Below, one piece after another: positions 1 to 13,500 of a DNA stretch of 64,000 bases (position 1 is its first letter; every line of letters begins with the position of its first letter). Source of the DNA: Mactromeris polynyma (lineage: Eukaryota > Mollusca > Bivalvia > Venerida > Mactridae); the NCBI GenBank assembly GCA_032209605.1, contig JASFXZ010000001.1, forward strand, positions 8,991,703 to 9,055,702, read 5' to 3'. The notes beneath the pieces are model-generated. The model had not been told where the DNA came from. It saw only the letters and a program-made list of their open reading frames with translations, and did no database searches. The position numbers and the translations under genes are program-made.

Positions 1-782
1 TCTACATGTTATTGGGTCAGTTTTCATTTTATGTTAAGTTGATACATACACATTTTCTAACACATTTCTCATAAAACATACAGTCAATAAAAAAGTGCTA
101 TTATTTCCAATGAATAAAACTAGCTGACTTGATCAACACCATTATTTTGGCATACCATGGTTTGAATCAATTATCACCAGCAATGTCCAGTGATAGTGAC
201 CAGACGGCAGGTCCCAAAAGAAACCATGGCGATAGCAGATACAAGCATTATATGAAACAAGAGTATTGAAAACACAAACTTGCCCTACAGCATTTAAGCT
301 TAATGTATTGCAATAAAAATATTTCAGACTGTAGAACAACTAATTTTCATAACAACAATAATATAAAATAATACCTTAAAATTAAAAATCAATATTTTTG
401 GGTTAAACTAGTTTATACCATTACTAAAATGAGTAAATGCAAAAATAATTTATAAATAAATAAATAAACATTTATATAATACAACCAGAACTCTAAAATA
501 ACAAAATATTTACATGCTCTAAATGAAACTGTTTCAAGATCTGTACAATAAAATCTTACAGAGCTTAATATTATGGAAATGTTAAGTAAAGAAGACGAGA
601 ATTAAATCCAAAAAATATTTAAAAACAAAAGATGGAATGCCAATAAAATGATGTTGCATAATGGAAGACCAATGTGTGCTTAACTATTTACAATATATTA
701 TAATATCCTCATTCATGTATAAAATACTACAGCTAAAATCTAATGCAAATGTCACTTAAAATTAGTGATAAACAAAACAACA
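1..782. other. 3' flank of the PLAT gene, no gene seen
   Basis: AT-rich sequence past the gene's end. I see no convincing coding exon on either strand. A simple TAAA run lies at about 450-470. Part of it may be 3' untranslated region if the mRNA extends beyond the nearest poly(A) signal. Confidence 0.5.
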
Positions 783-788
783 TTTATT
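783..788 (-). terminator. candidate poly(A) signal AATAAA
   Basis: TTTATT on the plus strand, AATAAA on the minus strand, about 48 bases past the stop codon. It is the nearest canonical hexamer outside the coding sequence. Another AATAAA overlaps the last codons and stop at 839-844 and could also serve. No transcript evidence. Confidence 0.4.
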
Positions 789-835
789 ACAAGTCACCAA
801 AAATACAATCAAGACAGAAACTGCAAACAAACATA

Positions 836-1523
836 TTATTTATTTTGGCTTGGAATTCTATATGTTGCACTTCCTTCACGAGAAACACCACCATCATCAG
901 GTTTTGTATCTTTGGCGGTGGGAGATTTAATTCCACTGGCAGGTCTCTCTATACTATCTTCACGCTTTGGCACAGCACTACCAGCATCTCTATCCATAAT
1001 GTCTTCACGCTTTGGCACACTATCATCTGCCTCTTGATCCAAACTATCCTCATTTTTCTGAGAACCACCATCATCATCATTATTAGCACTCTTTACTGGG
1101 GATTGTTTACCTTCCTTTTCACTATCTTTTTCTTTATCAACATCAGTGGAAGGAACTCTATCTTCAGATTGATTTTCATTATTATTGTCACCTATATTCT
1201 CTGTTTCTATAGCTCTTTCATCAATTGGCGTATCTCTTTTCCTTCCATCAGGCTCATTTGAAGTAGGACCAATTTGGTCATCATCTTCCTCACCTTTAAC
1301 ACTAGATGTATCTTCTTTAACAGACTCATGGTCGTCAGATTTGTCAATATCATCAGCAAGTTCAGCATTTATCTCTGATTTAGTTTCATCACCAATGGCA
1401 GTATCCCTATCATCCATCACTTCTACCACGTCATTGGAAATATCTCGTTCTTTGATTTTATCAACAAAGTCTAAAGTCAGCAACCTCTCAATCAAACCAT
1501 CTCCTTTGTCACTGTGAAGCCAT
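836..1523 (-). CDS. LOXHD1: exon 62: P20 WLH strand, acidic C-terminal tail and stop
   Basis: 688 bases. It completes Gln and reads WLHSDKGDGLIERLLTLDF, the last PLAT strand, then about 200 residues rich in Asp, Glu, Ser and Lys, predicted disordered. Near the end two neighbouring copies of VPKRED (one followed by IMDRDAG, one by SIERPAS) mark a small duplication. It ends TYRIPSQNK, TAA at 836-838. The frame is fixed by the split codon with exon 61. Acceptor GTTTCAG. Confidence 0.92.
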
Positions 1524-4500
1524 CTGAAACAAAAAACAACAGCAGATGTTTAAAGTAGTGCAAATACCAAATGGCATACTTGCTTAAAGATATATCTGGC
1601 TCATCTGAACATAAAATGTTTGAATTGGCTTTTTCCAGTATTGTTGTTGCATTGGCTAAAACATCTCTAATAAGAGCCATTGCAATGTAAAAACGATTGA
1701 AAAAATATTTTTTTATCATATTACTTACAGTCAAAACCGGTAAAATAGCCTGATTGTTAAAAAAAATGGAAGTTTTTTTTTAATTTTATGATGTACAAAC
1801 ATCTTTCTTCAACAAATATGGATTAATACATTATGAGTTCATTCTTTATAAATGCATGTTTAGTAATGTTTTAACCATAGGAAATATATTTTTCATGTTT
1901 GGTTAATCAAACAAATGAACAAAAAATGAGCAAAGTATAACTTTAAAAACATGGAAATAGAAAGTTAGGTATAAATTTAGAAACAAATAGTTACAGAAGT
2001 AGATTGAAGTACACTACTTAACAAACTAGACAAAACCTCAGCATTAAGACAGTATTTTCAAATCAACTGCTATAAATGCCAGCTAAAATACATTAGGGAT
2101 TAGCATAACATTTCAGTGCACATTCTGTTCAGTGTAACTTTGAAGAACTAAAGAACTCACTGTTCACATTTAAACACATATTTCTCTTCAGCATCCATTG
2201 ACTCTTTAACACTAACTGTTTTCAGGAACCAACCCGAGCCAGGACCCTGCCCACTGTGACCTATCTGTACTTGTGTTGGACGGCCTACGTCCACAGCTTG
2301 TACCACAAATGAATCAGTCTGAAATACATAGACAAATGCTATAAAATGCTATAGATATTATAGAACTAAAATGCTAGTCTGTCCAACCATTTCTTTATAA
2401 TTCTCCTAAAGAATACGTTTGCGTGAAAGAAAAAAATTCTCAACAGTCGCTGTCTACCATTGCCCCTTTTCCTCTGTCAATTGTTCCAAAATACTTCTAA
2501 TTAATTTTTATCATTTACATTAATATATCTGGAGGAGTAAAGATTGAAGTCAGCTATTAAGGTCAGTAAAACAGTACAGTAGGTAACCTTGAAAAAAGCA
2601 TGCACACATTTCATAAAATGTCATAAAATAGCCCCTCCACTTTTTTACTTCAAAACCATTCCAATAAAATTCAAACTTACTGCAAGTTTTCTATACTCCT
2701 TATCTTCATTAACAAGGGAGACCTAGAACAACTCATGTAATACATATACCTGATATACCCTCCCTGGCACTGTTCATGCGCATAACCTTGAGGCTAGGAA
2801 ATAAAACATGCATAAAACTAGAGCTACTTATTGATATATACCATTCCAGATTCAAACATCTGCTCAGTGTCCTCCAAAGTGTGAACAAGGCAACGTTTTC
2901 CTGTATCACCTAATGTTCCAATCAGGTTTATATACACACTGGCATCTGTCCCAGATCCAAACCCATCACCAGTCAATATCTCCACTACATACTCTCTCAC
3001 TGAAATATGAACACAAATATTTCCATTGTGTAATGTTAATACAGAATAGCAGTACATTTATACAACTGCCTGTAGTATACAACGAGTTCTGATAAGACAC
3101 AGTAAGAAGGTTGTAAGCAACAAACAGTTAATGTTCCTACTTCTGTGAAAATTCTTTGAATACTCAGTTTAGGGTGTAGCAATATTTATATTAAACTTAT
3201 TTGTTTTACATCCATTGTGAAACAAGTACAGTAGACATTGTATTTAGAGACCACCCAAGGGACAGCCAAAATGTGGTCACTTAATAAAGTGGTCTCTTAA
3301 TAGATATCAACAAATTTATTAAAAGTTAAGTACAAATGAATGTCCAACTGAACAACCAAAACGTATAAATATCATCCTCTTTCCATTCAATGTATCTATG
3401 GTTCAAAACTCGTAAATTTAAACCACTCTATCAGCTTACTAGGCAAAACATAGTTCCCACATCTACGATATTTACCTCCCTTGTTATGAATTGTCGGCCA
3501 TTTTGATAGGCAAATTTCCTTAAAAATTTATGGGGAATATAATGTTAATGCTGATAAACTAATCCAATATATAAAAAATAACTTATTCATTATGTTCATG
3601 AGGGCATTTGACTCAGTAAGTTGAATAAAAAGTGGTTGTCACATGCAAATTCTCTTGGTGTTTTCTCAATTATAACATATTTAGAAATTACTCCTATAAG
3701 GGCTTTTCAGTTTTGCCTATCAAAATGGCCGACAATTAAGAACAAGGGAGGTAAATATTGTAGATGTTGGAACTATGTATAGAACATTAAGTATGTGCAA
3801 GTGCCTAATTCTTAAATTCCCCGTATGTTATCCAATGTGACAAGGTTCATATTCTTTGAATACGCGTAGTAGCCTCGTGCTTAAAATTCAAGACTTTTCT
3901 AATCACACACGCGAAAGTAAAAGGCAAACACAGATGCACACATTTACACATGTACATAAATAGTTTTCAGTCTATAAATAACTAACTGTACTCATCACAG
4001 TAACACAAAGTAAAAATAAAAGCGGGTGAATGGGCACAAAAATTACATCTCGCATTTTTCTTCTCGGAACATCGTAATGTATAAACTCGGTGACATCGGG
4101 CAACGTAAGTTGCTTAGCAACTACGTTACATGAACTTGGTTCTTGTAGAAATTATGATCCTTAATTACCTAGTCGATTTATCACACCTAATTGTTTATTC
4201 AGTTTTTTAAAGGACAATGGGCGAATGTAGTTGTGACTCGGATGTGAAATGCCCCATGGGATTAAGTGTTTGAAAACGTTTTATGGATTATTTAACTATC
4301 TTTTTTACCTGCCAGGACTGGTTTAATGCGGTCGCTGGTCATGATTGTCAAACTATCAGTACGGATGTATATACAGATTATATAGTTCAACGTTCACATT
4401 AAAGAATTTTTGGTAACTTCTAATGAACTTGTACAGCCATTGAATAACATAGCTCTAACTAACAGTATATGTAACACACGTGACATGCACTAAACTGTAG

Positions 4501-7500
4501 CAAAACACACTAAAACATTAAAATAATGAAAAGCAAAGTAACAGTGTAATACAAATACACCAATACGTGTGCATACTTTGTGCAAAAAAGAAAACCAATC
4601 TGTTTAATCCAACCATATTGCTATATTTGACACCAGTAGTATTTTTGTAATGATCATTACTTTACACAACATCCTATCAATTTCATTGACAGCTTAAACG
4701 AATGTACATTGACAACAATTCTACTCCTTCAAAAGAGGCATAATCCAATAACTGATCAAGCAAGAGTTAAGGTTCCTGTCTTGAACAGTGAACATCTACT
4801 TGTACTGTTTAATTTATTCCAGAAACCCTGAACTAATTTTCCCAATATTCAACTTGCGCTCTGTACTACAAATAATTTAGATAATTTTATCATGAAATAT
4901 ATTTAGTTTTATGGTTCCCAAATACCGCACGCTGTATCAGCCCCAAATCATTTGTTCCAAATTTGAATACGATATCTGATGAGGATTAAAGTTATACTCC
5001 TGACAAGTAACAATTAAAATTTGTCTAAAAAGAGACATTATTCAAGTTTTGTTCTAGTTCTCTGTCACAGCACCTCGACTGTTGCCTGATGTTATTACGT
5101 CGTCATAATTATGTTGTGTATCCAATATCATTGAAGAAGTACAAAAATGATATGAAACGCGTAGCAAGCAAACATTGAGTTTGTCTTCTTTTTTCCATAT
5201 TGTCATAGCCTGATGTAATTGAAATTCGTGGGTTTAAGAGTACATGTACTATATAATTCTGCGAATTACTTCACTCAAAGCATAGGAAAAATAATGGATT
5301 ATTTAAGCACGAAAACTAAGTACTTCAAGCAACCATTTTTACCTTCACCAGCTGCAAGTAAGAATTTAAGCTAGATTAATTGTTAAATATTACTGTTGTA
5401 GAAAGGCAATACATCAATGAGACACAATATCTAATCAATATACATGTAATTATATATGTAACACTTAATCTGAAGACTGAATTTTGAATGAAAATCCATT
5501 TCATCATATTGTATAATATTTTTATGTCATATCACAATTGACTTACAGTGATGGTCACTTGTATTGTGCGCCAGAAAAGTTCTTTTTTACTGATAAAGGT
5601 TTATTTGTATTCTAATATGACATAAATAAAATATTGCAGTTGTGTTAATAAACTATTGATATTATCAAACTCATTTTCAGAAAACTATAAAAACTTATTT
5701 TTTTTGTTTTTAAAAATAGTCATTATAATGAAATTTAACCAGTGAAGCTATCAAGATGATAGAGATATTAGATACAAACAAACTGGGGGTAAAAGTGAAA
5801 CTTATAAGCAGAAATACATGGTGACCTTCACCCTTGATTGAAACAAAAACAATTAAAAAGATAGTCAGATAAAGTTTCACGAAAGAATGTTAACAATCTC
5901 ACCTCCATACCGAAGGTTTAACATTAAGAGCATTTACATGTGTGAGATCAAACATGACTTACCTGGCCATTCACTTCCCTGGATGGGTACTTCAACTGCA
6001 ATATCAAAACCTGGTTTTTCCAGGGTCAACCATCTGTTGATGGGGAACTCCAAAGTAGTTTTATCCTTCATGTTTACTAACACGACCTAGAAATGATGTT
6101 AGAGAGGTCCATTAGAAGCACTTTTTCAAATGTACTATATAGCAATCACATGCAATTTAATACTGTGTATATACAGTATGCTTATTTTGTAACACTAAAA
6201 AAATATACGGCTTGGTTGGGTAACATGAATCAGACAAAAATTTAGGCATAAAAAAATCTTACTTTTTATCTACTAATGATGGTGTATTGATAACTGAAAT
6301 GTATATACAATGTACATACCTTCTCCACTTGCCAAGGTTTCCCGGAGTTATCATGTTCTAACCGTATTTTGCGTATCTGACCTATGTCCTTTGGATCAAG
6401 TACCAACTGAAATTGTCAAAATTATTTAAAAGCCATACAACATACCATATCATTTTGAATATCTCACCTATAACCACTGAGAGAAGAACCAACTAAAATC
6501 CTCATAGAATTTAAATCCATAATGTAAACAATTCAATGATTGAGATTATGTTTCTTCTCTTGCAAAACAGCGTGAAATAATTATAGTAATGTTAAACATG
6601 CCAAACAAGTAACATAGAGCACACAAGTAATTGAGAAACTCTGAAAGACTAAGAGGAAGACTTACATCAAACTCATCCGTTTTTCCAGAATAGAAGTATC
6701 CAGTAGCTGTAGAACCTAGCTCAATGGGTCCGGTGTTATCAAGATCACCATATACTGTGATAGTCACATTAGAATCTGTACCACTGTCAGTATCATCACA
6801 TGTTGTAACATATGCCTTCCAATCACCATCTGTATACAAGATAACCACAGTGAATTCATGAAGGTATTATTTTTCAAACAATGTTTTTCATTTGGTTTAA
6901 CGCTATATTTCAATCATACATAATGGTCAGCTGACCTCATCGCTTTTCCTGGAATTAATTATCAACCAGTACTAACTTGGCATTCCGCAAGCAGCTGGTG
7001 ACTATCCCACTGAATCAGAGGCGGAGGACAAATGGCCTTAGCCAACTGTCACAGAAGGGCATGACCTGCCTGGGAGTTGAACCTGAACCTTCACGGTGAC
7101 AGGCCAGTGCTCTATTAACTGAGCTAACCAGCAAGGTCTTCAGAGTGTCAAAGAATCGGAATGTCATCAACTAAACTTAAACCTAAGACATAAATTGTAG
7201 TTCAAAGGTCTCTGATGAAATGTAAGTGAAGAAATGATTTAAAGAAAAGTAAAGCACCATTTCATCATGAACACATATTGTTGTCGTCTCATTATCATTC
7301 TAGTGCAAGTTTTCCAGAAACTAACAATTTGCATAATTTCACCACTCCCTACGCAGAGAAATGTACAACAAGATGATCACATCTAAGTAAGAAAATAACA
7401 CATTGCCAGTAAAACACCATACAGAAACATTGGAGATTTTTTCTCCAAAACTACAGTTAAACATTTAATGTGAACAACTAAGCAGCTCTCAACTCATTGT

Positions 7501-10500
7501 TTTAAAACACCTCAAATCATGTGTCTAAAACAAAGTAGATGAGCAGGTTTCACAATCTGTTATGTAAATTTATGGTTCAGTTGAATGTATCAAACCTTGA
7601 TATGTTTTTGTATCCTGTTCATCTTCTTCTTGATTTGTTGCTGGTAATTCTACAACATCCGTTAGTTTCAATGTAACTTCAACATCAGAATCTCCACTTC
7701 CTTCATCTAACCATCTTCCACACTCAAACACATACTGTATACTAGAATCATCTTTTTCCTTGACAACCACCTTGTCTAGCAACCAACCAGATCCTGGTCC
7801 AGATCCATCATGTGTAACTTTGACCTTGATAAGTTGGCCAAGGTCAACTGCTGGTACTTCAAATACGTCTTTCTGCAATGATCATTGTTAAGTGAATATA
7901 TAGAAAAACTTGACCAATGGTCAATATAGAAATTAACTGTAAAATGTTTAAAAACAACAGCAGAAATGTTCAAGCACAACCTCATATGACCTTTCAGGTC
8001 AGACGCAGTAAATTGTAAATAATGAATACCTACCTCGCCACCTTCAAATTTGTTGTTGTTAGTCTTTGAATCCATAAGTCTACGGAGTCCAGAGTCACCT
8101 CTCTCCCCAAATATATGTATACTAACATTAGCATCAGTCCCTGCCTTAAATTCTTCTCCTGTGTATATCTCAACTTGATAATTGTAAACTGTAAGTGAAA
8201 AATATGTGTGAAATTGATACAGGTGTGTAAAACAAGCTTCCAAACGTTTATTTAAACAAGACATTCAAGCTGAATTCTGATGAAATGCTGCCTTACCATT
8301 GGTCAACTTTAAGAACGAGATCAAAAACAACCAATCAGATGCTCGACTCTTTAGCCTTGTCTCAAACTCCACTTGTATTACATCAGAAGAAGAACATGAG
8401 TTTGTTCAAGCAACTGTGATGCAAACAAAATATCACAGGGAAAATACTCTGATGCCTGACATTGAAGATAATGGCCAAGTCTGCGGTTGAACCCTCAACA
8501 ATAAACATATTTAAGATATTGCATTCGAACAAAATAATAAGTAACATTCCTATCCAAGCTTTATAATCCTTATACAAAATTCTACTGGTGATTTAAATAT
8601 ACCACAATTCAGTGAACATACCAGGCAGAGTTCGGTAGGTATCAACTACTGGCATTTCCCTCCAGAAATCTGAGAATTTCTCCACCTGAACTGAGACACC
8701 TGCTTCCAACTCATACTCATCTCCTGTTGTTTCATTCTTTAACTTCAACTACAAAATACAAGTTGTGTTAGAATTGACTGAAGGTGATACATATGAACGC
8801 TGCTATGGGATTTCCAACCTCTTCTATAAGTGGCATCATTTCAATAAAACGCAACATGTGATGTCTCTATTTGCAAGCAGGAAACAATATTTACTTCATA
8901 TAGTCACTTCGTTTTCATATTGCCATATGGGGCAAATATTGGTTACTGTCAGTACATGGTGACGTCACATGTAGACGTTTTCTGGAAATTACGTCACTAA
9001 AAGAAGACGTTGGAAATCGTACAGAGGCGCTCATATTAAGTTTACAGCCTGCTTTCTCTGATTTATGTGGGAATGGCTTGTGGAACAAAGGTAAGTTGGA
9101 AACTCAGAAAGCTTGTTAAGTCAATGAATTGTCATACATAGCAAAGATACATGAACTATTTTAATCCTATGTATATTCTGTAGTATGGCAATGTCCGAGC
9201 TATCCCATACTTTAACCAGACACTGAAGGAAATACCTGGACTACAACATCTGATTATGAAACATATATTGTATTTCTACTGACAAAGTCTGACATGAAAC
9301 TTACACTCTCTATAAACCAGCTTGGCGCAATACTATAATTGTTGAACCATGGAACATCCTGCGTGTCACTGTGGAAACCAGCCCGAACTTTGTACAACTT
9401 TCCTATTTCTCCCTCTACACGCACCTGTAAACATAGTTGAACATCATCAAACAATCCATATTTGAATACAGTATGTAGCTACATTAATGTTACAACCACT
9501 GAAGCAAATATAGTTCACCTTTACATATACAGTAGACATTGCTCGATCGACCACCTGTATTAAGCAACTTTTTTATTAAACAACCACTTATATTCTGGCC
9601 CGAGCGTTTTTACTATATAAATAGTGTATATTAAACAACTTTTCTATAACGCGACCAGCGACCGCATTAAACCAGTCCCGACAGGTAAAAATGATAATCC
9701 ATTAAACGACCGCATGCACTTAATCCCATTGGGCATTTCACACCTTATTCATAACTGCATTCGCGCATTGTCCTATTATTCCAGTTACTAGCCATCAAAA
9801 CTTTGTCATCACTGAATTCATGACGTCACACCATGCTCAGATTCGTTTTACTGTGATGAGTAAATGTATTTATAGACTGAAAACTATTATGTACCCGTGT
9901 AAATGTGTGTGTCTGTGTTTACGCCTTTTACTTTCGCGTTAGTAAGAAAAAATTACCTCAAACATATCAGACTGTCCTTTCTTAAATCTAAAATCTTTAT
10001 CGGCCCCAATTAGCACCGGCACACTGTGTCCCTTATCTCCATACAGGATTAATTCTATGGGATCATGGACATCATCATCACCGGCATCTAGTCCTGTCAC
10101 ACTCCAAACAGTCCATGGTTCTCCTAAAATATACACAAACATATCATCGTAACAGCTTTGTGTTAGTTACTCTATATCATCATTACAGCTTTATGTAAGT
10201 TATTCTGTCTCTTATTTCATGGTTACCAACATTTAACGGTAGCCATTAATATGTAAGACTGTGATATCTAGTTTTGTCCACATTTTAAGGGGTTATTATA
10301 CTATATAGAATGTTTTTTTCGATATACTTTTTTTGTAACAAAATCAGAGTATATTCTAAGTTCACTGATAATATGCACAATATCATTGTATGAACGGATT
10401 AGGGAAAATTAAAGAACAAAAACATTTCATGAAACATTTTGGAATATTATTGAGTTACATGTACATCTAAGTTCTACTAGTGTCAAGTACGGATAGTGAC

Positions 10501-13500
10501 GCAATGTCCATGTAGTTTATGAGGGCATAAGGAACACATCTGAAATCCCTATTTTTTACTTTTTTCCATTTTACGTTCAAATCCTTATGAATATAGCAAA
10601 CAACTGAAATGAAGTACATTTTCTTGAGGTCCCAAAGGTGTTCTTGTTAAATAAGTTATACTATATCTGAAAATGTAACATATAAAACATCAGATGTACT
10701 ACCTGGTGCCACTGTCTCTGGTGGTTTCTCGTCCTCATCAACTATATCTGAGAGAGGAAATTCTTGTGATACAATAGATTCATCTTCCTCTACATCCAAC
10801 CAACTGTAATAAAATACATAATTTGAGTGATGATCACTTACATGTATGACTGGTATGACTGAACTGAAAGCTTCAAAAGACTGAATATATGATATGGGTA
10901 AAGACTTAAGTATCAGTCAAATTATGGTGAAACAGATGTACAATATACACAGAAATAACATCAAGAAACAATTAAATTACAATGATAAGTCCAGGAAAAT
11001 CTCAATTTATGAAATTCATGGTGTGTAGAAGGCCACTGAAACGTTTTAAGTTTTTACAAAATAACCATAGAGTAATTAAAACAGTGGTATTTGCAAAGAA
11101 AATCAGTAACAACTTACTTCTCACAATTGAACACATATCTTGTCTGGCTTTGTTCTGTCTCTTTAACAATAATCTTCTCAAGGAACCAGCCAGACCCAAT
11201 ACCAGCACCATCATGACTGACCTTGACCTTAATCAGGTCACCAAGGTCGACAGCATTTAATTCAAACACATCACACTGGAATTTATAATTGCAAAACCTC
11301 TAATGTAACATATTCATTTAAAACTTATTAGTTTATAAATATGAAAAAGGAAACCATTTTTCTTTTTTTGCCAGCAAATAAACATTTTAATTTGTAGCAC
11401 AATTTAAGAGTCTGAAGTCAAAACAACTGTCCAGTTTTTGCATATGTAATTTTTATGCCCCCTTTCGAAGACGAGAGGGCATATTGGTTTGCACATGTCG
11501 GTTGGTCGGTATGTCCGTCCGTCCGTAACCTTTTCGTTTCAGATCAATAACTCAAGAACTCCTTGACCTATCATCCTCAAACTTGGTCCACACATTCATC
11601 TTGGGTACCAGAGAAACCCTTTTGGGGTCACGGGGTCAAAGGACACAGGGGGCATAATGTTTTACAAACATCTCATGTATAATTTAATGAGCAAGTTAAA
11701 TAAATCAGTATCCTTTAAAAAAATATCCAGAAATTTTCTTCATTGTAAAAAAAATGAGACAAACATGAAATTGTTTAGTCAATACTGTCTCAATTGATAC
11801 CAAACAGTTAAAAAGTCATTTTGTACAAAAGTCTTTGTTTTAGCAACGTATTATATCAACTTATTGCGTCATAGGAGATGGAAACTTTCCAAATGCTGTG
11901 TAAGAAGTTTTGCTCTGTGTACATAAAATACACTGTAGTTATGTGAAGAGACGATGTAACCAAATGATTCTATGTGTCCAGTGTTCTGGATCATCTGGTG
12001 CTACATCTACACACAAATACAGTAAAACCTCACTTAAAGAACGCCTCAATAATGAGACCACCTCAAAAATTAAGTACACAATATTCAAGTCTATTTTCAC
12101 TGTTTTGCTCTTTATTCAACCTAAATATTAAGACCACCTCAATAAGAAGACCATTTTTCAAGGGTCCTTAGGGTGGTCATATTACTAGGTTTTACAAGTC
12201 CTCTTAATGAAAATAAATTATTTCAGTTGCTAATGAAATATATTCAGCAAAATGTTGCCTAATATCCATTCAGTTTACTTACATTTCCTTGCTCAAATTT
12301 ATCAGTGAACGTTTTTGATGTAATCAATCTTCTTAATCCAGTATCACCATGGTTACCATAGATACACAGGAAAACACTAGCATCAGTTCCTGCTTTGGAT
12401 TGTGTACCAGTATATACTTCAACATGGTACTGATACAATGCTGAAAGAATAAAACATTATGCATCAAGTGATTAAGGGACCTAGAAACAGCACAAACTCC
12501 CTTTGTGCTGGAATTCTATACCATTTTCAACAGTATTTTAGTACATGTAATAAATAGTGGTCAGTTGAACTAATTATCATTCCAAGGTGACCAACCAGTA
12601 CAGTAAAACCTCACTTAGAGACCACCTCAATATTAAGAACACAAATTTCGAGTCCATTTTCATTGTTTTGCTCTTTATTCAACTTCAATATTAAGACCAC
12701 CTCAATAAGAGAACCAGTTTCCAAGGGTACAAAGGGTGGTCTATTGTTGAGATTTTACTGTACTAACCTTTTCTTCTGCAAGCTACTGACAACATCCTCA
12801 CAAAGCATTAGAGGTAGAGGTCAAACTACATCCAATATACATGTACTAACTTCCATCAGTTGTCATGGGAACATACAACTCACCTTGGGTTGAACCTATT
12901 ACCTCCAAATTGGCAGATTAATATGTTACCAACCAAGCTAACTAGGTGGGCTACAAAATATAGCTACAAGATATGTTAATTCAGGAACGGTGAGGCCTTA
13001 AATACAGATTTAGATGACAGCGAATTCATCATCAAATTGTGAATCAGTTGCAACCTCTATGTCTGAGCCACCTTAAAGCTATATCATTGTTCACAATTTA
13101 ACAAGATGATAAAGTTACAACTCTTTGAACATATCTTCAAACAATATCCAGTAGACTAACAGAAAATTTCTTTTAGAAGAAAGACCAGTCATTAAATATG
13201 TTACCATTTTCACACACATGTCACTCATAGTGGATAGTGACTGTTTCCTGTAATGATGCAATGATAATGCTTCAATCTTTATTCAATGCAATATTGAGGT
13301 CAGGTGTGAACAATTTTTACACATGAATGCCGATTTATCTTCAACAAACCGATCTTAATTCATATGAATCAATCATTGATAAACACATATGAAAACAAAG
13401 TAAATAGGTTATGTGTAGGGATGTTAACGAATGGCAATTTTAGTATTCGAATATTTGGTCGACCTTTCCGAACGAATATTCAAACATTCGACCTTCTTAT

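Noticed and set aside
743..1517. Open frames on the plus strand opposite the C-terminal exon (about 172 and 110 codons)
   Set aside because: They are antisense to the acidic tail of exon 62. Rich in Ser, Ile and Thr because they mirror Asp/Glu/Ser codons; no motif or splice support.
4400..5962. Search for a missing domain between P19 and P20
   Set aside because: Exon 59 joins exon 60 in frame and in the expected A to B order, and no PLAT motif was found in the long intron.
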